Shown here piece after piece: positions 49,747 through 58,787 of a stretch of DNA of 64,000 nucleotides. The DNA lies in assembly GCF_036226685.1 (NCBI RefSeq), contig NZ_CP109009.1, positions 6,599,501 to 6,663,500 on the forward strand, read 5' to 3'. The stretch is from Streptomyces sp. NBC_00690 (GTDB lineage: Bacteria; Actinomycetota; Actinomycetes; Streptomycetales; Streptomycetaceae). How positions within the stretch are numbered: position 1 is the stretch's first letter; every line of letters starts with the position of its first letter. The notes below the pieces were generated by a model. It saw only the letters and a program-made list of their open reading frames with translations. It made no database searches and was not told where the DNA came from. A program made the position numbers and the translations under genes.

Positions 49747-50985
49747 CTAGATAGGAAGTGTGACGCGCATCACGAGCCCTCCGCCCTCGCGAGGCTCCGC
49801 GATGATACGTCCCCCGTGGGCCCTGGCCACCGATCGGGCGATCGACAACCCCAGTCCCACCCCCTTGTCACTCCCCGTGCGCTCCTGTCGGAGCCGGCGG
49901 AATGGCTCCCACAGGTTGTCGATCTCGTATGCGGGGACCACGGGGCCCGTGTTCGACACGACGAGGATCGCCTGCCCCGCCGCGGTCTCGGTGGTCACCT
50001 CGACCCAACCGTCCTCCGGGATGTTGTACCGCACGGCGTTCTGCACCAGATTCAGTGCGATCCGCTCCAGCAGCACTCCATTGCCCTGGACCACGGCCTC
50101 GGCGTACTCGCCGCGGATCTCCACACCCTTGCTGTCGGCCTCCGACCGGGTCTGGTCGATCGCACGGGTGGCCACCTCGGCCAGGTCCACCGGCTTGCGT
50201 TCGAAGGTCTGGTTGTCACTGCGGGCGAGCAGCAGGAGTCCTTCCACCAGCTGTTCGCTGCGCTCGTTGGTGGCCAGCAGCGTCTTGCCGAGCTGCTGGA
50301 GCTCCATGGGTGCACCGGGGTCCGAGAGGTGGACCTCCAGCAGGGTGCGGTTGATCGCGAGCGGCGTACGCAGCTCGTGGGACGCGTTCGCGACGAACCG
50401 CTGCTGGGCGGTGAAGGCCCGCTGCAACCGGTCCAGCATCTCGTCGAAGGTGTCCGACAGCTCTTTGAGCTCGTCGTCCGGGCCGTCCAGCTCGATCCGG
50501 CGCGTCAGGTCCGATCCGGCGACCTGTCGGGCGGTACGGGTGATGCGCCCGAGCGGCGACAGCACCCGGCCCGCCATCGCGTAACCGAAGGCGAAGGCGA
50601 TGATGCTCAGGCCCAACAGGGCGAAGAGCGAACGGCGCAGCAGATCGTCCAGCGCCACCTCGCGTTGCCGGGCGAAGCACTCCTTGAGGACCGCGTTGGC
50701 CTGATCGGCCGAGAGGTCGTGCCGCAGTGCCGGGCAGGAGTTGGCGGTGAGCTCGATCGTGCTCTCGGGGAGCAGCTTGAACGGCAGCGCGTTCCCCGAG
50801 TGCAGTGCCTGGGCCGCCAGTAGATAGATGATCGACAGCAACAGCACGCCCGCGATCAGGAACATCCCGCCGTACAGCAGGGTCAGCCGTATCCGGATCG
50901 TCGGACGCAGCAACGGGCGGACCGGGTCACGAGGGTCCCAGGTCGGTTTCGGGGGCGCCGACGGATGCGGCGGGGTTGCGGCCAC
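49747..50985 (-). CDS. cutS: CutS-like sensor histidine kinase
   Basis: A 412-residue membrane kinase. TM1 is about 33-57, with an extracytoplasmic loop of some 60 residues holding Cys84 and Cys103, and TM2 about 119-139. A HAMP domain follows (140-195), then HisKA with phospho-His203 (NASHELRTPLA), and HATPase with NAVRYN and KGVGLGLSIARS. Length and the position beside suhB and hemH match CutS of S. lividans/S. coelicolor, originally linked to copper and actinorhodin control and later to secretion stress. GTG 50985 starts 6 bases after the regulator stop. Confidence 0.82.
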   Translation of the reverse strand: MAATPPHPSAPPKPTWDPRDPVRPLLRPTIRIRLTLLYGGMFLIAGVLLLSIIYLLAAQALHSGNALPFKLLPESTIELTANSCPALRHDLSADQANAVLKECFARQREVALDDLLRRSLFALLGLSIIAFAFGYAMAGRVLSPLGRITRTARQVAGSDLTRRIELDGPDDELKELSDTFDEMLDRLQRAFTAQQRFVANASHELRTPLAINRTLLEVHLSDPGAPMELQQLGKTLLATNERSEQLVEGLLLLARSDNQTFERKPVDLAEVATRAIDQTRSEADSKGVEIRGEYAEAVVQGNGVLLERIALNLVQNAVRYNIPEDGWVEVTTETAAGQAILVVSNTGPVVPAYEIDNLWEPFRRLRQERTGSDKGVGLGLSIARSVARAHGGRIIAEPREGGGLVMRVTLPI

Positions 50986-50991
50986 CGCAGC

Positions 50992-51645
50992 TCAGATCCG
51001 GTATCCCGAGCCGGGAACGGTGACGATCACCGGCGGCTCCCCGAGCTTGCGGCGCAACGTCATCACGGTCACCCGGACCACGTTCGTGAAGGGGTCGGTG
51101 TTCTCGTCCCACGCCTTCTCCAGCAGCTGCTCGGCCGAGACCACCGCACCCTCGCTGCGCATCAGGACCTCCAGGACGGCGAACTCCTTGGGTGCGAGTT
51201 GGATCTCGCGGCCGTCGCGGAAGATCTCGCGTCGGTTGGGGTCGAGCTTGATGCCCGCCCGCTCCAGCACGGGGGGCAGGGGCACCGTGGTGCGCCGGCC
51301 CAGCGCGCGCACCCGGGCGATCAGCTCGGTGAAGGCGAAGGGCTTGGGCAGGTAGTCGTCCGCGCCCAGCTCCAGCCCCTCCACCCGGTCGCTGACATCG
51401 CCTGAGGCCGTCAGCATCAGGACCCGGGTCGGCATGCCGAGCTCGACGATCTTGCGGCAGACGTCATCACCGTGGACCAGGGGGAGGTCGCGATCGAGGA
51501 CGACCACGTCGTAGTCGTTCACCTCGATGCGCTCCAGTGCCGCCGCACCGTCGTACACGACGTCCACGGCCATCGCCTCCCGGCGCAGTCCGGTGGCCAC
51601 CGCATCGGCGAGCAGCTGCTCGTCCTCGACGACGAGTACGCGCAC
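50992..51645 (-). CDS. cutR: CutR-like response regulator
   Basis: A 217-residue OmpR-family regulator. Phosphoacceptor Asp51 (VVLDRDLPLVHGDD), acidic pair in VVEDEQ, LMLTASG switch and YLPKPF lysine are present. The C-terminal winged helix has LAPKEFAVLEVLM, NVVRVTVMTLRRKLG and VPGSGYRI. The length of 217 residues equals that remembered for CutR. GTG 51645 is supported by GAGGAAGG. It is coupled to the kinase gene immediately downstream. A palindrome and a direct GTAA repeat about 80-105 bases upstream are candidate autoregulatory sites. Confidence 0.85.
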   Translation of the reverse strand: MRVLVVEDEQLLADAVATGLRREAMAVDVVYDGAAALERIEVNDYDVVVLDRDLPLVHGDDVCRKIVELGMPTRVLMLTASGDVSDRVEGLELGADDYLPKPFAFTELIARVRALGRRTTVPLPPVLERAGIKLDPNRREIFRDGREIQLAPKEFAVLEVLMRSEGAVVSAEQLLEKAWDENTDPFTNVVRVTVMTLRRKLGEPPVIVTVPGSGYRI

Positions 51646-51724
51646 GTCTCGTTTCCTTCCTCCGGGCCCGTCAGCCATGATCAGGGCAGCGTTTTGCACG
51701 TGCTGTGCGCCTCCATCCTGCCCG

Positions 51725-51750
51725 TTACGCGCGTAAACCGGCGGTAAGGC
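51725..51750. promoter_or_regulatory. Candidate CutR-binding region
   Basis: TTACGCGCGTAA (51725-51736) is a perfect 12-bp palindrome. GTAA at 51733 recurs 11 bases later at 51744, one helical turn apart as in OmpR-family direct repeats. It lies about 80 bases before the cutR start. No gene is visible in 51646-52010. Confidence 0.4.
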
Positions 51751-52010
51751 GAGAGCGCCCCCGTGCAGCCGGAGCGGGGCCCGGGGAATTGACCCGTTTC
51801 TCGGGCCAGTTGAGGTTTCCCCCGTGAGCGCTTGGGGGAGGACGCTTAGACATCCCGAGATCACGCCCTGCCAGTGGCGGCGACGTTGGACGTGGCAACG
51901 CCACAAACCCGGCCCTTCGGCCAAAGGTGATCAATCACCCCGCTCCCTGCTGCGGCAGGGGGACCCCGAGGCACACCCCCGTGCCACCGACCCACGACGA
52001 GGGGGCGCAC

Positions 52011-52178
52011 ATGGACGCATTTACCGCAGGACTGCTACAGCGCATCAAGGCCGCGGAGACGGACCTCACATTGGCCCGGGAGACGGGTGACGAGTTCCTG
52101 GCCGAGGTCGAGCAGGAGGAGCTGGAAGACCTCCACCGGTTGGCTGCCGAACACGGTGTGGAGGTACGTGCGGCCTAG
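52011..52178 (+). CDS. Small conserved helical protein (55 aa)
   Basis: A 55-residue hydrophilic protein opening MDAFTAGLLQRIKAAE and ending HRLAAEHGVEVRAA. It is almost wholly helical by composition, with alternating Glu/Leu heptad-like spacing (ETGDEFLAEVEQEELEDL), so a short coiled coil or helical hairpin is likely. GAGGGGG before the ATG at 52011 is a very strong ribosome site, and a 16-bp perfect terminator follows at once, so it is probably a monocistronic, well-expressed gene. I do not recognise a function. Confidence 0.75.
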   Translation: MDAFTAGLLQRIKAAETDLTLARETGDEFLAEVEQEELEDLHRLAAEHGVEVRAA

Positions 52179-52196
52179 TAGGCCGCACCCTGGCAC

Positions 52197-52235
52197 GCCA
52201 GGGACCCCCGTCTCGATTCGACGGGGGTCCCTGGC
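52197..52235. terminator. 16-bp perfect stem terminator after small gene
   Basis: GCCAGGGACCCCCGTC (52197-52212) and its exact complement at 52220-52235 enclose a 7-base loop TCGATTC. It lies 18 bases past the stop of the 55-aa gene. The following 190 bases to suhB are rich in GGGCCC and GTGCCAG repeats. Confidence 0.9.
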
Positions 52236-52425
52236 GTTCTGGCCGCCTCCTGGCCACAGGGCCGCGCCCGGGTACCCCCCGGGGGCCTGCGTGGCTCCTG
52301 GGGCCCGTGGTGGGCCCTGTGGGGCTGGCTGGGCCCGGCCGCTGCCGTCTGTGTCAGGTCCGTGCCAGGTTGGCGCCATGCCCGTGCCAGGCCGGTGTGA
52401 GGCTCGTGTCAGAAGAGCGCCGACC

Positions 52426-53235
52426 TCAGTCGTGCCAGGCGCCGAACTCCTCCAGCAGGCCCTGGAGCGGTTCGAAGACACCCGGGCTCGCCGCGACGGT
52501 GAGGTCGTACGACGGTCGCTGACCGGGTCGGCCGCCCGTGTGCGCCCCGGCTTCACGTGCGATGAGATCGCCCGCGGCGAGGTCCCACGGATGCAGTCCG
52601 CGCTCGTAGTAGCCGTCCAGCCGGCCGGCTGCGACATCGCAGAGATCCACCGCCGCCGAGCCGCTGCGTCGGATGTCCCTGAGCCGGGGCACTAGCTGGT
52701 GGGCGACGGCGGCTTGGTGGGTGCGGACGGACTCGACGTAGTTGAACCCGGTGGCCACCAGTGACTGTTCGAGCGGGGCCGCGGGGCGGCACCGCACCGC
52801 CTTGTCATTGATGTAGGCGCCCCCACCGAGCACCGCCCGGCAGGTCTCCCCGCGCATCGGCACCTCGACCACTCCGACGAGCGTCGCCCCATCCCGCTCG
52901 GCGGCGATGGAGACCGCCCAGGTCGGCAGCCCGTACAGATAGTTCACCGTGCCGTCGAGCGGGTCGATGACCCAGCGGACACCACTGGTGCCGGTGGTGG
53001 ACGCGCCTTCCTCGCCGAGGAAACCGTCATCGGGCCGGCGTTCCGACAGGAAGCCGGTGATGAGCTTCTCGGCGGCGATGTCCATCTCGGTCACCACATC
53101 GATGGGGCTCGATTTGGTCGCGGCCACCCCCAGATCGGCGGGGCGGCCGTCGCGCAGGAGTTCGCCCGCCCGTCCGGCGGCCTCCAGGGCGAGATCCAAC
53201 AGTTCGGACAGGAGGGGGTCGCTGGCGTCGGTCAC
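52426..53235 (-). CDS. suhB: Inositol monophosphatase family protein
   Basis: A 269-residue Mg2+/Li+-sensitive phosphatase. Metal-binding motifs are VVTEMDIAAE, FLGEEGAS, WVIDPLDGTVNYLYG and LHPWDLAAGDLIAREAG, in the standard order. It dephosphorylates inositol-1-phosphate or related sugar phosphates and may feed inositol into mycothiol and phosphatidylinositol synthesis. It corresponds to Rv2701c suhB. GTG 53235 starts after AAAGGAA. It is transcribed away from hemH with about 200 bases between. Confidence 0.92.
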   Translation of the reverse strand: MTDASDPLLSELLDLALEAAGRAGELLRDGRPADLGVAATKSSPIDVVTEMDIAAEKLITGFLSERRPDDGFLGEEGASTTGTSGVRWVIDPLDGTVNYLYGLPTWAVSIAAERDGATLVGVVEVPMRGETCRAVLGGGAYINDKAVRCRPAAPLEQSLVATGFNYVESVRTHQAAVAHQLVPRLRDIRRSGSAAVDLCDVAAGRLDGYYERGLHPWDLAAGDLIAREAGAHTGGRPGQRPSYDLTVAASPGVFEPLQGLLEEFGAWHD

Positions 53236-53437
53236 GGCGATTCCTTTACCCGGTGGGATGATCCTTCTAATCCTTGCGCGGTCCGATCGGACCCGGTCAG
53301 GCCGTCATTCGCGCTGAGGCACCGAGCGGTGAATCCCTTCGGCGGGGCGAGGAACGACCAGAGTCGATCGCTCCACAGCCGTGGCGCCGACGGGTGTCGG
53401 AGGGGCCTCGATCCGTCCGAAGAACCCCGTTCCGAGA

Positions 53438-54568
53438 TCAGCCCGTGCGCTCCTCCGCGCCCGCAGCCGCCGGCTTGGGGGCTCGCCCAGGGCAACAGCC
53501 GAGCGGGCACAGATCGTGCGACGGCCCCAGCGAGCCCAGTGCACAGGGCCGCACGTCCGCCGTACCCCGCTCACTGGCGGCCCGTTCCACGACCAACTCG
53601 CGCAGCGCCGCCGCGAAGCGGGGGTCCGCCCCGACCGTCGCCGACCGCCGGGCCGGGAGCCCCAACTCCGCCGCCTTGGCCATCGCCTCCGTGTCGAGGT
53701 CGTAGAGGACCTCCATGTGGTCGGAGACGAACCCGATGGGAACCATCACCACCGCGGGTGCCCCCGAACCGTGGAGTTCCTCCAGGTGATCGCAGATGTC
53801 CGGCTCCAGCCACGGAATGTGCGGTGGGCCGCTCCGCGACTGGAACACCAGCTGCCAGGGGTACTCGACGCCCGTCTCCTGATGTACGGCATCGGCGATC
53901 AGCCCGGCCACCTCCCGGTGCTGACGCAGATAGGCCCCACCGTCACCGTGCCCCTCCACGGGACCTGAGGTGTCGGCCGCCGTGACCGGGATCGAGTGGG
54001 TGGTGAAGGCGAGATGGGCTCCGGTGCGCACGTCCTCGGGGAGGTCGGCGAGCGACCTCAGCACCCCCTCGACCAGCGGGCGTACAAAGCCAGGGTGGTT
54101 GAAGTAGTGCCGAAGCTTGTCGACGCGTACCCCTGTCAACCCTTCCGCTTCCAGACTGGCCAGTGCCCCGGCAAGATCCTCTCGATACTGCCGGCACCCC
54201 GAGTACGAGGCATAGGCGCTGGTCACCACGACGGCGATACGGCGGTGACCCTCCTGGACCATTTCCCTCAGGGTGTCGGTCACATAGGGCGCCCAGTTCC
54301 GGTTTCCCCAGAAGACCGGCAGGTTCAGACCGTGGTCGACGAAGTCCTTGCGCAGGGCGTCCAGGAGGACGCGGTTCTGCTCATTGATCGGCGAGATGCC
54401 GCCGAACAGAAAGTAGTGCTCGCCCACCTCCTTGAGCCGCTCCTTGGGGATGCCCCGGCCGCGCGTCACGTTCTCCAGGAACGGGACGACGTCGTCCGGG
54501 CCCTCTGGTCCGCCGAAGGAGAGCAGCAGCAGGGCGTCGTAGGGGGAGGGGTCAAGCGCATCGGACAT
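53438..54568 (-). CDS. hemH: Ferrochelatase (coproporphyrin/protoporphyrin type) with Cys-rich tail
   Basis: A 376-residue ferrochelatase. [21 protein letters not shown] opens the family domain, with [27 protein letters not shown] (catalytic His) and [20 protein letters not shown], then [19 protein letters not shown] (acidic metal path). The C-terminal region [19 protein letters not shown] supplies the cysteines of the [2Fe-2S] cluster seen in actinobacterial enzymes. It inserts Fe2+ into a porphyrin; in actinobacteria the substrate is normally coproporphyrin III. ATG 54568 fits the family length. The last 20 residues are Ala/Pro-rich. Confidence 0.93.
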   Translation of the reverse strand: MSDALDPSPYDALLLLSFGGPEGPDDVVPFLENVTRGRGIPKERLKEVGEHYFLFGGISPINEQNRVLLDALRKDFVDHGLNLPVFWGNRNWAPYVTDTLREMVQEGHRRIAVVVTSAYASYSGCRQYREDLAGALASLEAEGLTGVRVDKLRHYFNHPGFVRPLVEGVLRSLADLPEDVRTGAHLAFTTHSIPVTAADTSGPVEGHGDGGAYLRQHREVAGLIADAVHQETGVEYPWQLVFQSRSGPPHIPWLEPDICDHLEELHGSGAPAVVMVPIGFVSDHMEVLYDLDTEAMAKAAELGLPARRSATVGADPRFAAALRELVVERAASERGTADVRPCALGSLGPSHDLCPLGCCPGRAPKPAAAGAEERTG

Positions 54569-54878
54569 GACTCCGATCCTGCCACCCTTCCGCGCGCGAG
54601 AAAGACGTACCCCGCCGTACCCGGCCACTGCCGCCGATCACGTGCGGCTCTCGCCCAGCCGGCCCCGACGGCGAGGGAGGCATCGGCGTACGTCACACTC
54701 CCGGAGTGCACCGGCCGGGCTCATCGCCGGCAAGGAATCAAAGGATTTCAGGGGGCAAAAGCATCACCAAGTGACGAGTCGCCTGGATCGGATGAGATGT
54801 GCGCAGAATACGGATGTACGGGCCACATATCCGGGCGTAACCTGTCAGCGCCATCCTTACGCTTGACCGGAGCCTCAC

Positions 54879-56129
54879 TTGCCCAGTCCCTACCGCGCCA
54901 TCTTCGCCGCCCCTGGCAGCAAGTGGTTCTCCGCCGCCGGCTTCTTCGGCCGCATGCCCCTGTCCATGATGGGCATCGGCGTCGTCACCATGGTTTCCCA
55001 GCTCACCGGCCGCTACGGGCTGGCGGGGGCGCTCGCGGCCACCCTGGCGATGTCCGCCGCCGTCATCGGACCGCAGATCTCCCGCCTCGTCGACCGCCAC
55101 GGCCAGGCCCGGGTGCTGCGTCCGGCGACCCTGGTGGCGGTCGCGGCGGTCTCCGGGCTGCTGCTCTGCGCCCAGAACGGCGCCCCGGACTGGACCCTCT
55201 TCGTCTTCTCGGCGGGCGCAGGCTGTGTGCCGAGCGTCGGATCGATGATCCGGGCGCGCTGGGCGACCATCTACCGGCACTCCCCGCGCGAACTGCACAC
55301 CGCGTACACGTGGGAGTCGATCGTCGACGAACTGTGCTTCATCTTCGGTCCGATCGTCTCCATCGGACTGTCCACGGCATGGTTCCCGGCCGCGGGTCCG
55401 CTGTTGGCGACCGTCTTCCTCGTGGTCGGCGTCTTCTGGCTGACCGCCCAGCGGGCCACCGAGCCGGTGCCGCACCCCCGCGAAGAGCACACCAAGGCGT
55501 CCGCACTCCGCTCGCCCGGACTCCAGGTCCTCGTACTGGCCTTCGTGGCGACCGGAGCGATCTTCGGAGCGGTCGACGTGGTCACGGTCGCGTTCGCCGA
55601 CGAGGAGGGCCGCAAGTCGGCGGCGAGCCTGGTCCTCGCCGTCTACGCGCTCGGCTCCTGCCTCGCCGGGCTCGTCTTCGGGCTGCTCCACCTCAAGGGG
55701 TCGCCCGAACGTCGGTGGCTGGTGGGGGTCTGCGGCATGGCCGTGAGTATGATCCCCCTCCAAATGGTCGGGAACCTCACATCCCTGGCCGTTGCGCTCT
55801 TCATCGCAGGTCTGGCCGTCGCTCCGACCATGGTCACCACCATGGCCCTCGTCGAGGCGCACGTACCGCGCAGCAAGCTCACCGAGGGCATGACCTGGGT
55901 GAGCACCGGTCTCGCGGTCGGGATCGCCCTCGGCTCGTCGGGTGCGGGCTTGGCGGTGGACGCAGCGGGCGCGGAGGCGGCGTACGGGGTCGCGGGGGTC
56001 GCGGGGGCGGTCGGGATCGCCGTGGCGTTGCTGGGGTACCGCCGGCTGAAGAGGCCGGTCCCGACAGGGGAGGAGCAGCAAGACGATGAGCACGGCCAGC
56101 CGGAGAAGTGCGATACGACCACGGCGTAA
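54879..56129 (+). CDS. MFS transporter
   Basis: A 416-residue membrane protein with 11-12 hydrophobic segments. It starts with a TTG (SPYRAIFAAPGSKWFSAAGF) seven bases after GGAG. RLVDRHGQARVLRP is the cytoplasmic loop 2-3 and ESIVDELCFIFGPIVSI a conserved TM5 segment seen in Streptomyces set/efflux-like MFS proteins. Substrate unknown, export more likely. The C-terminus (GEEQQDDEHGQPEK) is charged. Its last 44 bases overlap the start of the oxidase gene. The 310 bases upstream (54569-54878) hold no recognised feature. Confidence 0.85.
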   Translation: MPSPYRAIFAAPGSKWFSAAGFFGRMPLSMMGIGVVTMVSQLTGRYGLAGALAATLAMSAAVIGPQISRLVDRHGQARVLRPATLVAVAAVSGLLLCAQNGAPDWTLFVFSAGAGCVPSVGSMIRARWATIYRHSPRELHTAYTWESIVDELCFIFGPIVSIGLSTAWFPAAGPLLATVFLVVGVFWLTAQRATEPVPHPREEHTKASALRSPGLQVLVLAFVATGAIFGAVDVVTVAFADEEGRKSAASLVLAVYALGSCLAGLVFGLLHLKGSPERRWLVGVCGMAVSMIPLQMVGNLTSLAVALFIAGLAVAPTMVTTMALVEAHVPRSKLTEGMTWVSTGLAVGIALGSSGAGLAVDAAGAEAAYGVAGVAGAVGIAVALLGYRRLKRPVPTGEEQQDDEHGQPEKCDTTTA

Positions 56130-57408
56130 CTGGGCGGGCACCGTGACGGTGCGTCCGACGCGCGAGGTGACCCCGGCATCGGCCGACGAAGTGGTCGACG
56201 CGGTGCGCCGGGCCGCCTCGGACGGTCTGCGGGTGAAGACCGCCGGTACGGGGCACTCCTTCACCGCCATCGCGGACACCGACGGGCTGCTGATCCGCCC
56301 CGACCTCCTCACCGGCATCCGGCACATCGACCGCGCCGCGATGACCGTCACGGTCGCCTCCGGTACGCCGCTGAAACGGCTGAACGTGGCCCTGGCCCGG
56401 GAGGGACTCTCCCTCGCCAACATGGGCGACATCATGGAGCAGACGATCGCCGGTGCCACCAGCACGGGCACCCACGGCACCGGCCGTGACTCCGCTTCGA
56501 TAGCCGCTCTGATCACGGCACTCGAACTGGTCACGGCGGACGGCACGGTGCTCCACTGCTCAGCGACCGAGCACCCCGAGGTCTTCGCGGTCGCCCGAGT
56601 CGGACTGGGGGCGCTCGGCGTCGTCACCGCCATCACCCTGGCCGTGGAACCCGTCTTCGTGCTGCGGGCGCGGGAGGAACCCATGTCCTTCGACCGGGTC
56701 ACCGCCGAATTCGACGCCCTCCACACCGAGAACGAACACTTCGAGTTCTACTGGTTCCCCCACACCGACAACTGCATCACCAAGCGCAACAACCGCAGCG
56801 CGGGCCCACCTGCTCCTCCCAGCGCCGTCAGCGGGTGGATCGACGACGAGTTGCTGTCGAACGGTCTGTTCCAGGTGGCCAACTCGATCGGCCGGACGGT
56901 GCCGGCGGTCATCCCGGCCCTCGCCAAACTCTCCAGCCGCGCCCTGTCCGCCCGCACCTATGCGGACATCCCCTACAAGGTCTTCACCTCGCCCCGTAGG
57001 GTCCGTTTTGTGGAGATGGAGTACGCGTTGCCGCGCGAGGCCGCCGTGGACGCGCTGCGCGAAGTCAGAGCGATGATCGAACGCTCACCTTTGAAGATCA
57101 GCTTTCCCGTCGAGGTCCGGACGGCTCCGGGCGACGACATCGCCCTCTCCACCGCGTCGGGCCGGGAGAGCGCCTACCTCGCGGTCCACCTGTACCGCGG
57201 CACGCCCCACCGGTCCTACTTCACCGCCGTGGAGCGGATCATGACCGCCCACGGCGGTCGGCCCCACTGGGGCAAGATCCACACGCGCGATGCGGAGTAC
57301 CTCGCCGGGGTCTACCCGCGGTTCGCCGAGTTCACCGCCGTACGCGACCGGCTCGACCCCGAGCGGATGTTCGGCAACGACCATCTGCGACGGGTGCTCG
57401 GACCCTGA
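56086..57408 (+). CDS. D-arabinono-1,4-lactone/L-gulonolactone oxidase-type FAD oxidoreductase
   Basis: A 440-residue flavoprotein. The FAD-binding PCMH domain shows RRNWAGTVTVRPTREVTPAS, KTAGTGHSFTAIADTDG (the His in this segment is the covalent flavin site in relatives) and ATSTGTHGTGRDSASIAA. The C-terminal ALO domain ends WGKIHTRDAEYLAGVYPRF and DRLDPERMFGNDHLRRVLG, diagnostic for sugar-lactone oxidases. It oxidises an aldonolactone or related polyol with O2. It overlaps the MFS gene by 44 bases, so the two are translationally coupled. No signal peptide is evident. Confidence 0.9.
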   Translation: MSTASRRSAIRPRRNWAGTVTVRPTREVTPASADEVVDAVRRAASDGLRVKTAGTGHSFTAIADTDGLLIRPDLLTGIRHIDRAAMTVTVASGTPLKRLNVALAREGLSLANMGDIMEQTIAGATSTGTHGTGRDSASIAALITALELVTADGTVLHCSATEHPEVFAVARVGLGALGVVTAITLAVEPVFVLRAREEPMSFDRVTAEFDALHTENEHFEFYWFPHTDNCITKRNNRSAGPPAPPSAVSGWIDDELLSNGLFQVANSIGRTVPAVIPALAKLSSRALSARTYADIPYKVFTSPRRVRFVEMEYALPREAAVDALREVRAMIERSPLKISFPVEVRTAPGDDIALSTASGRESAYLAVHLYRGTPHRSYFTAVERIMTAHGGRPHWGKIHTRDAEYLAGVYPRFAEFTAVRDRLDPERMFGNDHLRRVLGP

Positions 57409-57455
57409 GCGGAGGCGACGGCTCCCCGGTTCATCGACCGCGGCCCGGCCCGGGT

Positions 57456-58304
57456 TCATCGACCGGTGTCGGTACCGGCGGCGGGAGCGGAGGGCCCGGG
57501 TGCGGGCACCCTGCCTTCTGACGGGGGCGTGGGCGCCGGAGCCGGGCCGGAGGGCGGCGGCGATCCGTCGGGCACGTCGGTGCCGGGTGCGCCGTCGGGT
57601 GAGCCTTCCTCCTCGGTGCTCTCGTTCGGCTCCCCTTCGGGACGCTCCGGAGCCTTCGTCTCGTCGTCGTCCGGGCCGGGCGATGCGCCGCCCCCCGGCG
57701 CAGGGCTCTGCCGGGGCTCGTGCGGCTGGTCGTCGCGGGAGTCATCAGGCGTGGGCGACGGGAAGTCCGCCGGGCCGCGCCGCTCGGTGCTCCCGCCGAC
57801 CACCGAGCCGACGGTGGTGCCCTTACCGCCGCTGAGTTCGGAGCCTGAGGCCACCTCGTACGCGGTCACCCCGCCCATCGCCACCCCAAAGACGACGGCC
57901 GCGGCGATCAGGGGCCGCTTCCATCCCCGGACCCGGGATCCATGGGTGGTCGCGCTCGTGAACTCACCCGGCCGAGCGGACGTCCACCCCGTCCGGTCCG
58001 GTACGGGCTCCGAAGTCGCGGTGCGCCCGGGCGCCTTCCGGCTCATCGGGCGGGCTTGGACCGTCACTTCGCGCAACTGCTCGCCAGTACGGCTGAAGAA
58101 GTGCTGGAGGACCGAGCCGCCACAAGTGGCGACCACGCTCACCACCCCGGCGCCGATGATGGTGCCGTACACCCCGAGCCTGGAGGCGAGCACCGCCGCG
58201 GTGACCGCGGCGAGGGCGCTCCCCGCGACCTGGGGGACGCTCAGGTCCAGCCTCCGTTCGCGCCCTTGGGTTCGGCCTTCTTCGGTGTCCGGCTTCTGAT
58301 GCAT
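57456..58304 (-). CDS. Membrane protein with Pro/Gly/Glu-rich tail, unknown function
   Basis: A 282-residue protein. Residues 1-20 are hydrophilic (HQKPDTEEGRTQGRERR). A double hydrophobic segment follows (VAGSALAAVTAAVLASRLGVYGTIIGAGVVSVVATCGGS), and a third is at about 135-155 (PLIAAAVVFGVAMGGVTAYEV). The last 110 residues are a low-complexity Pro/Gly/Ser/Glu/Asp tail (PGGGASPGPDDDETKAPERP), probably extracellular. I do not recognise a family. ATG 58304 has GGGGCTGAGG upstream. It is divergent from sepH. Confidence 0.8.
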   Translation of the reverse strand: MHQKPDTEEGRTQGRERRLDLSVPQVAGSALAAVTAAVLASRLGVYGTIIGAGVVSVVATCGGSVLQHFFSRTGEQLREVTVQARPMSRKAPGRTATSEPVPDRTGWTSARPGEFTSATTHGSRVRGWKRPLIAAAVVFGVAMGGVTAYEVASGSELSGGKGTTVGSVVGGSTERRGPADFPSPTPDDSRDDQPHEPRQSPAPGGGASPGPDDDETKAPERPEGEPNESTEEEGSPDGAPGTDVPDGSPPPSGPAPAPTPPSEGRVPAPGPSAPAAGTDTGR

Positions 58305-58438
58305 CCTCAGCCCCTGCTTTCCCTTCTGTCGTTCTGCGTACCTCTGAGTGACAAATGGGAGGTGCGAATAGTTCCCTTTGGGAAGATTCTGTGAATCAAG
58401 ACACCTGTTGCCCGTGTACCGCCGGTGAGGTGGCGAAC

Positions 58439-58459
58439 GCGCCGCGAAGTTAGCGGCGC
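58439..58459. terminator. Hairpin in sepH upstream region
   Basis: GCGCCGC (58439-58445) pairs perfectly with GCGGCGC (58453-58459) over GAAGTTA. It lies midway in the 483-base divergent region 58305-58787, which otherwise holds promoters that I cannot place with confidence. Confidence 0.4.
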
Positions 58460-58787
58460 GGCAGACCACTCGGATGGCCCGAATGGAGTACTGTGGCGAA
58501 CCTTGGGCAGGGTCTCCCTTGCGGAGTCCTGATCTCAAGAAGGGGGCCGAAAGTGGCGCTCGATCCGGCGACGCCGCGATATCGCGTGGAAGTCTGCACG
58601 CAGCGTGACGAAGTGTGACGCTGAGTGGTTAACAGGTAACCGTGCCATAACGGCGATCCAGGGCCTGTGCCCGACACGCCGGGCAACTCGGCAAGGTTGT
58701 GGCAGGCTGCACCCGGGCAGGCCACACTCGACTAGCGGAAGCAGCGACGCACAGGTGACGTCGGCAGGCACCACCCGGGAGGTCCCC

